Below, piece after piece: positions 8,796 through 17,358 of a DNA stretch of 51,161 nucleotides; position 1 is the stretch's first letter; the number at the start of each line of letters is the position of its first letter. Source of the DNA: Vibrio sp. 99-70-13A1. Lineage in GTDB: Bacteria > Pseudomonadota > Gammaproteobacteria > Enterobacterales > Vibrionaceae. The stretch spans positions 1-51,161 of the forward strand of contig NZ_VTXD01000036.1 of NCBI RefSeq assembly GCF_013114625.1, written 5' to 3'. The translations under genes and the position numbers were made by a program. The notes under the pieces were generated by a model, which did not search any database, had not been told where the DNA came from, and saw nothing but the letters and a program-made list of their open reading frames with translations.

Positions 8796-9179
8796 ATGTA
8801 CGAAGGTTTGAAACATTTTCATTTATTAACAGTTGGTTTGAGTGCTTTACTGTTGTCTGTTCGCTACGCATTAATGATGGCGAATTCCCCAATGCTGAAA
8901 CACCCTTTCTTACAGCGTTTTCCACACATTAATGATTCATTATTACTATTGTCTGGTTTTGGCTTGATTTACATTACAGGGTTTATTCCTTTTACTCCTT
9001 CAGCGCCTTGGCTAACTGAAAAGCTAACGTGTGTAATGGCATTTATTGGTCTTGGATTCTTTGCTTTAAAATTCGGAAAAAACAAGCTGATCAGAACCTT
9101 TTCATTTTTTGGTGCACTAGGTTGGTTAGCGATGGCAGGAAAAATCGCAATCACAAAAACTCCTACCTTTTTTGGTTAA
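8796..9179 (+). CDS. SirB2-family membrane protein
   Basis: A 127-residue hydrophobic protein with about four predicted membrane helices, matching the SirB/SirB2 family (invasion gene expression up-regulator by annotation, molecular role unclear). The N-terminus YEGLKHFHLLTVGLSALLLSVRYALM and the ALGWLAMAGKIA end are typical. GGGAA stands just upstream of the ATG. It lies in the conserved stretch prmC-sirB2-sirB1-kdsA, with sirB1 six bases downstream, indicating one transcript. Confidence 0.85.
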   Translation: MYEGLKHFHLLTVGLSALLLSVRYALMMANSPMLKHPFLQRFPHINDSLLLLSGFGLIYITGFIPFTPSAPWLTEKLTCVMAFIGLGFFALKFGKNKLIRTFSFFGALGWLAMAGKIAITKTPTFFG

Positions 9180-9185
9180 TGTCAC

Positions 9186-9995
9186 ATGTATGAATTCTTT
9201 GATGAGGACCTTGACCAACTAGAGCTTGCTCAAGGTGCTCTTTTATTAAATAAAGCGGTTAACCCAGAAACTCAAGAACACTGGGCTGAACAAGAGCTAA
9301 TCAGATTATTTGATGAAGCTGAGTTTGCTTTAGTTAATGAGCAAGATGAACAGCAAAAGTTTGAATCTTTCTTACGCTTATTTTTCCATGAATGGGGCTT
9401 TAGCGGTGATAAAGATGCTTACTTCTCATCTGAAAATGCTTTTATAGATAAAGTATTGGAACGACGTAAAGGCATACCGGTCAGTTTAGGGGCTGTATTT
9501 CTTTTCTTAGGTCGCAAGCTTGGTTTTCCTGTTGAAGGCGTTTCATTTCCAACGCAATTTTTAATCAAAGTAAATTGGTTTGAACAAGCACCTGTATACA
9601 TCAACCCATTTAATGGTGAATACGTTGGCGTGCAAACGTTAAGTGCCTGGTTAATTGGGCATGATGGTCCATTAGCTAAGTTGAAGAGTGAACATTTAGA
9701 AAGTGCAGATAACCCAATGGTCATTGGTAAATGGTTAGCGTTGCTAAAAAGTGCTTTATTGCGTGAAGAGCGCTACACGCTGGCTTTAAAATGCACCGAT
9801 CTTGCACTAACGTTTGTACCAGACGATCCATATGAAATTCGCGATCGTGGTTTTATTTACCAACAGCTCGATTGCCATCAAGTTGCAGCGTCGGATTATC
9901 AATACTTTATTGATCAATGCCCTGATGACCCTGCATCTGAATTGCTGAAATCTCAAGTGAACGCAATGAATGAAACCTCAGTGATCGTTCACTAA
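9186..9995 (+). CDS. SirB1-family protein (transglutaminase-like plus TPR)
   Basis: A 269-residue soluble protein of the SirB1/YchA family. Residues about 30-180 form the transglutaminase-like region, including the segment VLERRKGIPVSLGAVFLFLGRKLGFPVEGVSFPTQF; the C-terminal part has TPR-like helices (LALKCTDLALTFVPDDPYEIRDRGFIY). The biochemical role is not established. It begins six bases after the SirB2-like gene and 25 bases before kdsA, the normal gamma-proteobacterial arrangement. Confidence 0.87.
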   Translation: MYEFFDEDLDQLELAQGALLLNKAVNPETQEHWAEQELIRLFDEAEFALVNEQDEQQKFESFLRLFFHEWGFSGDKDAYFSSENAFIDKVLERRKGIPVSLGAVFLFLGRKLGFPVEGVSFPTQFLIKVNWFEQAPVYINPFNGEYVGVQTLSAWLIGHDGPLAKLKSEHLESADNPMVIGKWLALLKSALLREERYTLALKCTDLALTFVPDDPYEIRDRGFIYQQLDCHQVAASDYQYFIDQCPDDPASELLKSQVNAMNETSVIVH

Positions 9996-10020
9996 TTTAT
10001 AATTATTTAGAGAGAACAAG

Positions 10021-10872
10021 ATGGAACAGAAAATAGTTCATATTGGCGATATGCCAATCGCAAACGACAAGCCATTTACGCTATTTGCTGGTATGAATGT
10101 ACTTGAATCTCGTGATCTTGCCATGCAGATCTGTGAACATTACGTAAAAGTGACTGAAAAGCTGGGTATCCCTTACGTATTCAAAGCATCTTTTGATAAA
10201 GCTAACCGTAGCTCTGTTCACTCATACCGTGGTCCAGGTATGGAAGAAGGTCTGAAAATTTTCCAAGAATTGAAAGATACTTTTGGCGTTAAAATTATTA
10301 CTGATATTCATACAGAAGCTCAAGCTCAGCCTGTAGCGGACGTTGTAGACGTAATTCAACTTCCTGCTTTCCTTGCTCGCCAAACAGATTTGGTTGAAGC
10401 AATGGCAAAAACAGGCGCAGTAATTAACGTTAAGAAACCTCAATTCATGAGCCCAAATCAAGTGGGTAATATTGTTGATAAGTTTGCTGAGTGCGGCAAC
10501 GACAATATTATCCTTTGTGAGCGTGGGGCTTGTATGGGTTACGACAACCTTGTGGTTGATATGCTTGGTTTTGGTGTGATGAAGAAATCATCGAACGGCA
10601 GCCCAATCATTTTTGATGTGACTCACGCGCTTCAAATGCGCGACCCATCAGGCGCTGCTTCTGGTGGTCGTCGTGAGCAAACCGTTGAACTGGCAAAAGC
10701 AGGTTTAGCGACGGGTATTGCGGGTCTGTTTATCGAAGCACACCCTAATCCAGATCAAGCGCGTTGTGATGGACCGTCGGCATTACCGCTAGATAAATTA
10801 GAACCATTCCTAGCGCAAATGAAAGCGCTGGATGATTTAATTAAAGGTTTCGACCATATCGATATCAAATAA
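10021..10872 (+). CDS. kdsA: 3-deoxy-8-phosphooctulonate synthase
   Basis: A 283-residue cytosolic aldolase that condenses PEP with arabinose 5-phosphate to Kdo-8-phosphate, for the LPS inner core. Family blocks are intact: FTLFAGMNVLESRDLA, FKASFDKANRSS, CERGACMGYDNLVVDM, FDVTHALQMRDPSGAASGGRR and FIEAHPNPDQARCDGPSALPL. It closes the hemA-to-kdsA gene run and is followed 13 bases later by a terminator. Confidence 0.98.
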   Translation: MEQKIVHIGDMPIANDKPFTLFAGMNVLESRDLAMQICEHYVKVTEKLGIPYVFKASFDKANRSSVHSYRGPGMEEGLKIFQELKDTFGVKIITDIHTEAQAQPVADVVDVIQLPAFLARQTDLVEAMAKTGAVINVKKPQFMSPNQVGNIVDKFAECGNDNIILCERGACMGYDNLVVDMLGFGVMKKSSNGSPIIFDVTHALQMRDPSGAASGGRREQTVELAKAGLATGIAGLFIEAHPNPDQARCDGPSALPLDKLEPFLAQMKALDDLIKGFDHIDIK

Positions 10873-10885
10873 TATCGAACTTGAT

Positions 10886-10911
10886 AAGCCGGCATATAAG
10901 CCGGCTTTTTT
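10886..10911 (+). terminator. Terminator after kdsA
   Basis: A perfect 8-bp GC-rich stem (AAGCCGGC, loop ATATAA, GCCGGCTT) followed by a run of T, 13 bases after the kdsA stop. Confidence 0.9.
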
Positions 10912-11225
10912 GTGCCTATAATGTCGAGATGTGCTCTGAAACTGTTTATTTATTGAGTCACTTCTCAATAAAAACCAAGTGACGTGAAATCACAGTAAAA
11001 CGTTTGCCTGTGATCATTTGAAATGACTCATGCAAAGCTTGGTGTTTGTTGCAGCTTATGAAGGCAATTAAGGTGATCAATTCGACATAAACATGAAATC
11101 TTAATGTCTCATTTGGTTTGTTAATTTAAACTAGATCTAGTTTTGCAGGTTTTAAGCGTGTCACAAGTACATGATATGGACCTAAATTTTCAGTAGTGGA
11201 TCCCACAAAGTTCAAAGGTATGACA
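10912..11225 (+). other. Long leader and promoter region of nutA
   Basis: No gene is visible in this stretch. It holds several TGTGA/TCACA-like half sites (for example around 10978-10998 and 11010-11015) but none with the exact CRP spacing. It also has a perfect 16-bp palindrome at 11128-11143. The region presumably carries the nutA promoter, which I could not place. Confidence 0.5.
11128..11143. repeat. Perfect 16-bp palindrome upstream of nutA
   Basis: AAACTAGATCTAGTTT is its own reverse complement and lies about 85 bases before the nutA start. It has the size and symmetry of a dimeric repressor operator. I do not recognise the regulator. Confidence 0.6.
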
Positions 11226-12887
11226 ATGAAGCAACGCCTTATTCTAAAAACAGCGCTAAGTGCTGCTATTCTTGCCACTCTTTCTGGTTGTGCAACACAA
11301 GCAACTCAAGATTGGAATGAAGACACAACTTACAAACTGACTGTTCTACACACAAATGATAACCATGGTCGTTTTTGGCAGAATAAATATGGCGAGTACG
11401 GCATGGCTGCTCGTAAGACGCTAATTGATGAACTTCGTGCCGAAATTCGTGCCGAAGGCGGTAGCGTACTGCTTTTATCTGGTGGTGATGTAAACACTGG
11501 TGTTCCTGAATCTGATCTGCAAGATGCAGAACCTGACTTTAAAGGCATGAACAAGATTGGTTACGATGCAATGGCATTAGGTAACCACGAGTTTGACAAC
11601 TCTCTTGAAGTGCTTGATAAACAAATTGATTGGGCTAATTTCCCAATGCTTTCAGCAAACATCTACGATAAAGCGACAGGTGAACGTAAGTTCCAAGCTT
11701 ACGAGATGTTTGAAAAGCAAGGTATCAAGATTGCTGTTATTGGTCTAACAACAGAAGACACAGCAAAAATTGGTAACCCAGAATTTATCGGAAGCATTGA
11801 TTTCCGAGATCCTAAAGAAGAAGCAAAAGAATTGATTGCTGAACTTAAGGAAACTGAAAAGCCAGATCTTATCTTTGCTGTAACGCACATGGGTCACTAT
11901 GAGAATGGTCAGCGTGGTGTAAATGCTCCAGGTGATGTTGCTCTTGCACGTTACCTAGACGAAGGTTCTCTTGATATGATCGTAGGTGGTCACTCACAAG
12001 AACCTGTATGTATGGAAGCGCCAAACGTAATCAGCAAAACATTTAAGCCAGGTGACGAATGTAAACCTGACGTACAAAATGGTACTTACATCGTACAAGC
12101 TCACGAGTGGGGCAAATACGTGGGTCGTGCTGATTATGAGTTCCGTAATGGTGAACTAGAAATGGTAAGTTACGATTTAGTTCCTGTTAACCTTAAGAAG
12201 AAAGTGAAGGTTGACGGTAAGAAGACACGTGTACTTATCGAAGAAGAAATTGCACAAGATGCAGAGCTGCTTGAATTCCTTCGCCCATTCCAAGAACAAG
12301 GTCAAGCGCAGCTAGAAGTTAAAATTGCAGACACTAATGGTAAACTTGAAGGTGACCGTAATGTTGTTCGCTTCCAACAGACTAACCTGGGTCGTTTAAT
12401 TGCAACCGCTCATAAAGAGCGTGCGAAAGCTGACTTCGGTGTAATGAACTCTGGTGGTGTACGTGACTCTATTGAAGGTGGCGAAGTAACATACAAAGAT
12501 GTACTGACTGTCCAGCCTTTTGCAAACATCCTGACTTACACAGATATGTCTGGTAAAGAAGTGATGGATTACTTAAACGTAGTTGCAACTAAACCAATTG
12601 ATTCTGGTGCTTACGCTCAATTCTCTGGTATCTCAATGACAGTTGCAAATGGTGAAGTATCTAACGTATTCATTGGCGGTAAGCAGTTACGTTTAGACGA
12701 AACGTATCGTTTCACTATCCCAAGCTTCAATGCTGCAGGTGGTGACGGTTATCCAAAACTAACAGGCCACCCTGGCTTCGTTAATACTGGTTTTGTAGAT
12801 GCTGAAGTACTAAAAGAGTACCTAGAAGCAAACAGCCCAATAGACGTAAATAAGTATGCACCTTCAGGTGAAATGGTTTACAAGTAA
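11226..12887 (+). CDS. nutA: Lipoprotein 5'-nucleotidase NutA
   Basis: A 553-residue surface or periplasmic lipoprotein of the UshA family that hydrolyses extracellular nucleotides to nucleosides for uptake. The start at 11226 (MKQRLILKTALSAAILATLSGC) is preceded by AAAGG at a proper distance and gives a lipobox with Cys22; a longer in-frame version from 11196 adds ten residues before the signal. The metallophosphatase blocks are TNDNHGRFW (Asp45, His47), GGDVNTG and GNHEFDN. The C-terminal nucleotidase domain includes NSGGVRDSIEGG and NAAGGDGYPKL. It is the vibrio lipoprotein type, not soluble UshA. Confidence 0.94.
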   Translation: MKQRLILKTALSAAILATLSGCATQATQDWNEDTTYKLTVLHTNDNHGRFWQNKYGEYGMAARKTLIDELRAEIRAEGGSVLLLSGGDVNTGVPESDLQDAEPDFKGMNKIGYDAMALGNHEFDNSLEVLDKQIDWANFPMLSANIYDKATGERKFQAYEMFEKQGIKIAVIGLTTEDTAKIGNPEFIGSIDFRDPKEEAKELIAELKETEKPDLIFAVTHMGHYENGQRGVNAPGDVALARYLDEGSLDMIVGGHSQEPVCMEAPNVISKTFKPGDECKPDVQNGTYIVQAHEWGKYVGRADYEFRNGELEMVSYDLVPVNLKKKVKVDGKKTRVLIEEEIAQDAELLEFLRPFQEQGQAQLEVKIADTNGKLEGDRNVVRFQQTNLGRLIATAHKERAKADFGVMNSGGVRDSIEGGEVTYKDVLTVQPFANILTYTDMSGKEVMDYLNVVATKPIDSGAYAQFSGISMTVANGEVSNVFIGGKQLRLDETYRFTIPSFNAAGGDGYPKLTGHPGFVNTGFVDAEVLKEYLEANSPIDVNKYAPSGEMVYK

Positions 12888-12933
12888 ATTGATTGAAGAA
12901 TAGTTTGACTATTACATTTCGATAAATTTAACT

Positions 12934-12960
12934 AAAGCGATGCTCCGGCATCGCTTTTTT
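12934..12960 (+). terminator. Terminator after nutA
   Basis: A 10-bp stem (AAAGCGATGC, loop TCCG, GCATCGCTTT) with a run of T, about 45 bases after the nutA stop. Confidence 0.88.
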
Positions 12961-13062
12961 ATTGGTGTTACTTTATCTTCAGCCATATTTAGTCAGTTTG
13001 CACATTTAGCTTAAGAGACATGTATCCCTTTCAATATTTATCTATTTCATCATAGGCTTAGA

Positions 13063-13536
13063 ATGACCCCTGCGATTAACCTAGCGAAGAAGAAGAAAAT
13101 TTCTCATAAAGTGCATCAATACGATCATGATCCAAGCCACGATAGTTACGGGCTAGAGGCGGTTGAAGCGCTTGGGCAAGATCCAAAGCGAGTATTTAAG
13201 ACGTTATTGTTTTGCCTCAATGGTGAACCAAAGAACTTAGCAGTAGCTGTTATTCCTGTAGATCAGAAACTGAATTTAAAACTTGCAGCAAAAGCTGGTG
13301 GCGGGAAAAAGGCAGAAATGGCTAACCCTGATATTGCACAAAAGACAACAGGGTATGTCGTGGGTGGTATTAGCCCTCTCGGACAAAAGAAATCATTGCC
13401 TACTTTTATTCATGAAAGTGCAAAAGAACTAGAAACCGTTTGTGTGAGTGCCGGGAAGAGGGGATTAGAGATTGAACTTACTCCTGATGACTTAGCAGCA
13501 TTAACAAGGGCAAAGTTTTTTGGTTTATGCCTTTAA
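13063..13536 (+). CDS. ybaK: Cys-tRNA(Pro)/Cys-tRNA(Cys) deacylase YbaK
   Basis: A 157-residue trans-editing protein that hydrolyses Cys-tRNA(Pro) made by prolyl-tRNA synthetase error. It aligns along its whole length with E. coli YbaK: MTPAINLAKKKKISHKVHQYDHDP, PVDQKLNLKLAAKAGGGKKAEMA, and TGYVVGGISPLGQKK with the substrate-site GGISPLG. No strong ribosome site precedes the ATG. It stands alone between the nutA terminator and the convergent rluF. Confidence 0.94.
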   Translation: MTPAINLAKKKKISHKVHQYDHDPSHDSYGLEAVEALGQDPKRVFKTLLFCLNGEPKNLAVAVIPVDQKLNLKLAAKAGGGKKAEMANPDIAQKTTGYVVGGISPLGQKKSLPTFIHESAKELETVCVSAGKRGLEIELTPDDLAALTRAKFFGLCL

Positions 13537-13601
13537 TTAGCATGTTTGGGGAAGGGCGGAGTTAAACTAAGAATATACGCGCGATCTATAGTTTTCTTTT
13601 A

Positions 13602-13653
13602 CCAAAACCAAAACCAAAACCAAAACGCCGACCAAGTCATTATGGTCGGCGTT
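13602..13653. terminator. Bidirectional terminator between ybaK and rluF, with four CCAAAA repeats
   Basis: A stem AAAACGCCGACCA / TGGTCGGCGTTT (13623-13634 with 13643-13653) lies between two convergent genes. On the plus-strand left side four exact CCAAAA units (13602-13625) abut it. Read on the minus strand they form TTTTGG x4, serving as an interrupted U-rich tail for rluF. Confidence 0.75.
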
Positions 13654-13688
13654 TATAGAAACGAATATCTAGTAGCAGTTCGCTTTTA

Positions 13689-14741
13689 TTATTTCTTTAA
13701 ACTTAACGTTCCGCCAGTGCGCTTGGATGCGGGTTTATTCGAGCTTGATTGATTTGGGCGAGAGTTTGAGTTCCATCCTCCCTCTTTCTTACGATTTTGC
13801 CCTGAACCATTTTCATCACTTGTACGTGAGCGACCGCGTTTTGAATTAGGGGCATGTCTGAATTCGTCCGCATTATTTCCGCGGAAAGTACGTGGGCGGT
13901 TTTCTTTTTGATTACGACGCGCGATTGAAGATTGGTTTTCTTCACGGCTATCGTAAAGTTTAGCATCGGTTGCTTTATTTATATGGCGACCTTTAGCGTC
14001 TAGTTTTGATGCTTCTTCTGTACTACTTGAATCATCACACATTGAAAGGATTTCAGTGACTTCATAATCACTTAAATAACGCCATTTTCCGTTTGGAATG
14101 CCGTCTAAAGAAATATTCATAATACGAACACGGCGTAACTTAAATACTTCATAGCCAAGTGCTTCACACATACGGCGAATTTGGCGGTTTAAACCTTGGG
14201 TTAAAGTGATTCGGAAAGAGAACTTGGTTTCTTTTTCAACGTGGCAAGGAAGCGTTATGGTATCTAAAATTGGCACGCCTGCTGCCATCTTCTTCAGAAA
14301 CTCACCAGTGATAGGCTTATCAACACGAACAACATATTCTTTTTCGTGGTTATTACCAGCACGAAGGATCTTATTAACAATGTCGCCATCATTCGTTAGG
14401 AAAATCAAGCCATCAGAAGGTTTATCTAAACGTCCAATAGGAAATATACGTTTATGGTGACCAATGAAGTCAACGATATTCCCAGGGATGTCGCGCTCAG
14501 TTGTACAAGTAATACCCGTTGGTTTATTCAAAGCGATATAAACAGGCTTTTCTTTTGAACGAACTGGCTTGTTATCGATTTCTACATCATCACCAGGCAC
14601 TACTTTAGTTCCCATCTCAGGGATTTTGCCATTGATAGTGACGCGTCCAGCATCGATAAGTTTGTCTGCTTCACGGCGTGAGCAAAAACCAGTTTCACTG
14701 ATGTATTTATTGAGACGTTTAGCTTGGGAATCTTGTGACAT
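13689..14741 (-). CDS. rluF: 23S rRNA pseudouridine synthase RluF
   Basis: A 350-residue RNA-modifying enzyme, the family that makes pseudouridine at 23S position 2604. Residues 8-55 are an S4 RNA-binding domain (RLNKYISETGFCSRREADKLI). The catalytic Asp106 lies in GRLDKPSDGL and the late motif is QGLNRQIRRMCEALGYEV. The last 90-100 residues, from about 250, are a charged, Arg/Asn/Ser-rich low-complexity tail ending in TGGTLSLKK. E. coli RluF is about 290 residues, so the tail is longer than usual. RluB is an alternative name, but the catalytic core fits RluF better. Confidence 0.9.
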   Translation of the reverse strand: MSQDSQAKRLNKYISETGFCSRREADKLIDAGRVTINGKIPEMGTKVVPGDDVEIDNKPVRSKEKPVYIALNKPTGITCTTERDIPGNIVDFIGHHKRIFPIGRLDKPSDGLIFLTNDGDIVNKILRAGNNHEKEYVVRVDKPITGEFLKKMAAGVPILDTITLPCHVEKETKFSFRITLTQGLNRQIRRMCEALGYEVFKLRRVRIMNISLDGIPNGKWRYLSDYEVTEILSMCDDSSSTEEASKLDAKGRHINKATDAKLYDSREENQSSIARRNQKENRPRTFRGNNADEFRHAPNSKRGRSRTSDENGSGQNRKKEGGWNSNSRPNQSSSNKPASKRTGGTLSLKK

Positions 14742-14779
14742 GATCTTCTCTTTAGCGTTTCACAACGGATTTATTTGAA

Positions 14780-14808
14780 AATAAAAAGCAACTACAAGGT
14801 AGTTGCTT
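14780..14808 (-). terminator. Terminator between smrA and rluF (minus strand)
   Basis: A perfect 10-bp stem (AAGCAACTAC, loop AAG, GTAGTTGCTT) followed on the minus strand by TTTTTATTTT. It lies 110 bases past the smrA stop, so it ends smrA transcripts before rluF. Confidence 0.8.
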
Positions 14809-14919
14809 AGTGATAACGTGATTTTAGCACCAACACTAGTGTTCAGCATTAACTATCTTAAGGGGCACTAGCTAGCTTCAGGCAACTCATTGTTTTAAAG
14901 AGAGAATCAGCTTATAAGG

Positions 14920-15504
14920 TTACTGACTCATCCGCTTTTGGTGCTTCTCTCTATTCTCTAGCTTCTTGTTATTGCTTTTACGGAGCATAACGTACACAGC
15001 GCCACTGCCGCCATGGAAGGCTTGAGCAGAATGGACACATTGCACATCGTTAATTTGTGTCATCCAGTTCGCGACATAGCTTTTCATCATTGCGGGTGGA
15101 TTAGAGCGTTCACCCTTTCCATGAACGATTAACACCGTTCGAATGTCCATTGCTAGGCACTTACGTAAAAACGAAAGAATGTCATTTCTGGCATCTTTCA
15201 GAGTTTTTCTGTGTAGGTCCAGTTTGGCTTGAATTGGGTATTTTCCTAGACGTAATTTTTTATAAACACCATCTTGCACACCGTCTTTTTTATATTCGAT
15301 GATATCGTCAGGTTTGATCATAGGGCAGTAATCGAGGGACAAATAATCTTGGTCATCATCAGACAACCACATCGCGGCTTCGCGTTTCGCTAGTTGTGCG
15401 TCAGTGACGCGATGAACCTTTTGGTACTCAGCGGTATCTTGGTCAATACGCTTCACATCCCCCATCATTTGTTGGAATAAGTCTAGATCGTTATCATGAG
15501 ACAT
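14920..15504 (-). CDS. smrA: Smr-domain DNA endonuclease-like protein SmrA
   Basis: A 194-residue protein whose C-terminal half is a Smr domain: LDLHRKTLKDARNDILSFLRK with the LDLH motif, then TVLIVHGKGERS and the end AQAFHGGSGAVYVMLR. E. coli SmrA (YdaL) shows nicking endonuclease activity, but its cellular role is unclear. The start at 15504 (MSHDNDLDLFQQMMGDV) is supported by TTGAGGTGA eight or so bases upstream. A 55-residue in-frame extension further upstream is not supported. Confidence 0.9.
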   Translation of the reverse strand: MSHDNDLDLFQQMMGDVKRIDQDTAEYQKVHRVTDAQLAKREAAMWLSDDDQDYLSLDYCPMIKPDDIIEYKKDGVQDGVYKKLRLGKYPIQAKLDLHRKTLKDARNDILSFLRKCLAMDIRTVLIVHGKGERSNPPAMMKSYVANWMTQINDVQCVHSAQAFHGGSGAVYVMLRKSNNKKLENREKHQKRMSQ

Positions 15505-15704
15505 ATCGTTCACCTCAAGTCTGCTATGTTGCATGTTGAAGCTATTGTATGAAATAGGACTAAAAGAGGAAAGTGAATCTAAGGAAATCGTGGTTAAGGT
15601 ATAAGCAGAAAGTAAAAAACCGGAGGCGACAATAAATATCAACTCCGGTGCTAAGCTATGAATTATCATCCACTCTTACGATGAATGATAAAGGCTTGGC
15701 GATT

Positions 15705-15842
15705 TTAGTGAGGAGTGTCAGTCATAACTTTGTAGATGAAGAAGCCTCCATAAAACATCATAAGACCAAGTGCTGCGAAGATAACTATCATTGATGACAG
15801 CCCTACCGCGTTTCCAAATAGGAGATCAAGCCAAAAGTCCAT
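15705..15842 (-). CDS. DUF3149 small membrane protein (45 aa)
   Basis: This short gene was found by direct reading. ATG at 15842 follows GAGGT at ideal spacing, and the product begins MDFWLDLLFGNAVGLSSMIV, continues as one hydrophobic helix (about residues 15-38) and ends KVMTDTPH before TAA. The N-terminal WLDLLFGNAVGL pattern is that of the DUF3149 family of tiny gamma-proteobacterial membrane proteins, whose function is unknown. It lies 200 bases upstream of smrA on the same strand. Confidence 0.85.
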   Translation of the reverse strand: MDFWLDLLFGNAVGLSSMIVIFAALGLMMFYGGFFIYKVMTDTPH

Positions 15843-16030
15843 GTGTTTACCTCAAAGTTAGATGACAAAATTGAGTTTATTCATTAGAGCAATAACCTCC
15901 CTGATCTGGATCAAGCTTGTTGCATAAGTTAACTATATGTTTCCTTAGCTGTGTTTTTAATCACAATTTTATTTAATTGTATGAGTTTTGTTCGAATGAT
16001 TTTTTATTTAAAAAAATCGAAGAAAACCGC

Positions 16031-16058
16031 TTGCGCATAAGTTCAGAATCCGTATTAT
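16031..16058 (+). promoter_or_regulatory. Promoter of tRNA-Pro
   Basis: A -35 box TTGCGC (16031-16036) and a -10 box TATTAT (16053-16058) are 16 bases apart, followed by ACGCTCC. The tRNA begins 38 bases later. Confidence 0.6.
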
Positions 16059-16095
16059 ACGCTCCATCGACAGGCAATAAGCCAGTTAGATATCT

Positions 16096-16172
<77 letters not shown>

Positions 16173-16180
16173 TATTAAGA

Positions 16181-16211
16181 AAAAGGCTCTGCATTTATGC
16201 AGAGCCTTTTT
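16181..16211 (+). terminator. Terminator after tRNA-Pro
   Basis: A 10-bp stem (GGCTCTGCAT / ATGCAGAGCC) followed by TTTTT, starting about 10 bases after the tRNA. From here to 16470 I see no gene. Confidence 0.9.
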
Positions 16212-16470
16212 CGTTTGAGCTAAACAAAGTTTTCGTTTACCTAAATAAAGCTTCGCTTGAACAAAGCACAACAATAAAAAGCAGTAAACTGAGTGGTTTT
16301 GATTTTTATAGCTTTAAACTTGTATCTATTAGAAATGGATTCGGGGTGGAATTTGAAATGGCTTTGAAACTGCTTGCCAGTTTAAAACAAATGATAACCC
16401 AGCCGTAACTGGTTCGCTACGACTAGGTGGTTAAGCTATTAATAGGTATATGCTATTTATGATAAAGCTA

Positions 16471-17358
16471 TTAATGGACAAAGGCACAAGGTGCTTTTTT
16501 ACTTGTCGATAATTGCTTAACGGTAAATCCTTTATCTTTTAGCAATTGTATAAGGTTTTGTTCTCCTACTAAGTGAAGAGCACCAACGACCATCAAATGT
16601 TTGCTATTACTTCCAACCAGTCCATTACCGTCTAACTGTTGAGCCCAATCGTGATTACGATTAAAAACAAAGCGCTCGATCATTTCATCACTCATCTCAG
16701 AGCTTCCGCCCATTTCCTGTAAGTTTTGCTTATCGCCAGACTCCCAGCTGTCAAAAAGACAGTGAGTATTACTTTCAGAGTGTTCCCATTCATTTAAGGC
16801 ACTAAGCAGTAATTCTTGCCCATCATTATTAAGTTGGCTGATGAGATCAATTTGAAACTGCATAGGCTCAAGTGACAGCACAGGTTTATCCTTCAATGTT
16901 GCTTGTATGCCCAAGTAGTTATCAATGCCGTATTGACTGTCATACCCAAGTTGTTCAAATCGTTTTAATTGCACTGTTAATGCGGTTACCCAAGGCGCAG
17001 CATTGAGCATTTGCTTACTGTTAAGTTTTAACGACCGGCTAATATGGGTAAGTTGAGTCTTCTGCTCGGTGGTTAAGATACTCTTGGTGGTGATTTGATT
17101 CTGAGGATAGCGAATATCGGATTCTTTTCTCACGTCTGTTTCTAATATCAAACCATCACTTGAACTTAAATAGTCGGTGACTGTTTGAGGCAAAGGATAC
17201 ATCTCAGAAGTGCCGATATGTACAGATCCAAAGATCAGGAATTCTTTATTGTCTTTTTTAGCTGACCAATAGAGTGGTTCTGCAGAAACGGTGGCAGTTA
17301 GATAAGCAATAATACAAAGGGACTTTGAAAATAAGGCAAGTAGTCGCACAGAGGGCAT
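16471..17358 (-). CDS. TraB/GumN family protein
   Basis: A 295-residue exported protein. A signal peptide occupies residues 1-26 (cleavage probably after VSA). The family hallmarks are FGSVHIGT near residue 43 and the C-terminal VVGALHLVGEQNLIQLLKDKG. TraB/GumN proteins are thought to be metal-dependent peptidase-like (Tiki) proteins; no substrate is known. It is divergent from chitobiase across 401 bases and has no close partner, so the context does not reveal its role. Confidence 0.85.
   Translation of the reverse strand: MPSVRLLALFSKSLCIIAYLTATVSAEPLYWSAKKDNKEFLIFGSVHIGTSEMYPLPQTVTDYLSSSDGLILETDVRKESDIRYPQNQITTKSILTTEQKTQLTHISRSLKLNSKQMLNAAPWVTALTVQLKRFEQLGYDSQYGIDNYLGIQATLKDKPVLSLEPMQFQIDLISQLNNDGQELLLSALNEWEHSESNTHCLFDSWESGDKQNLQEMGGSSEMSDEMIERFVFNRNHDWAQQLDGNGLVGSNSKHLMVVGALHLVGEQNLIQLLKDKGFTVKQLSTSKKAPCAFVH

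Noticed and set aside
13546..13752. 68-residue plus-strand reading frame with Asn-Gln repeats
   Set aside because: It is created by the CCAAAA repeat and the terminator hairpin and overlaps the 3' end of rluF.
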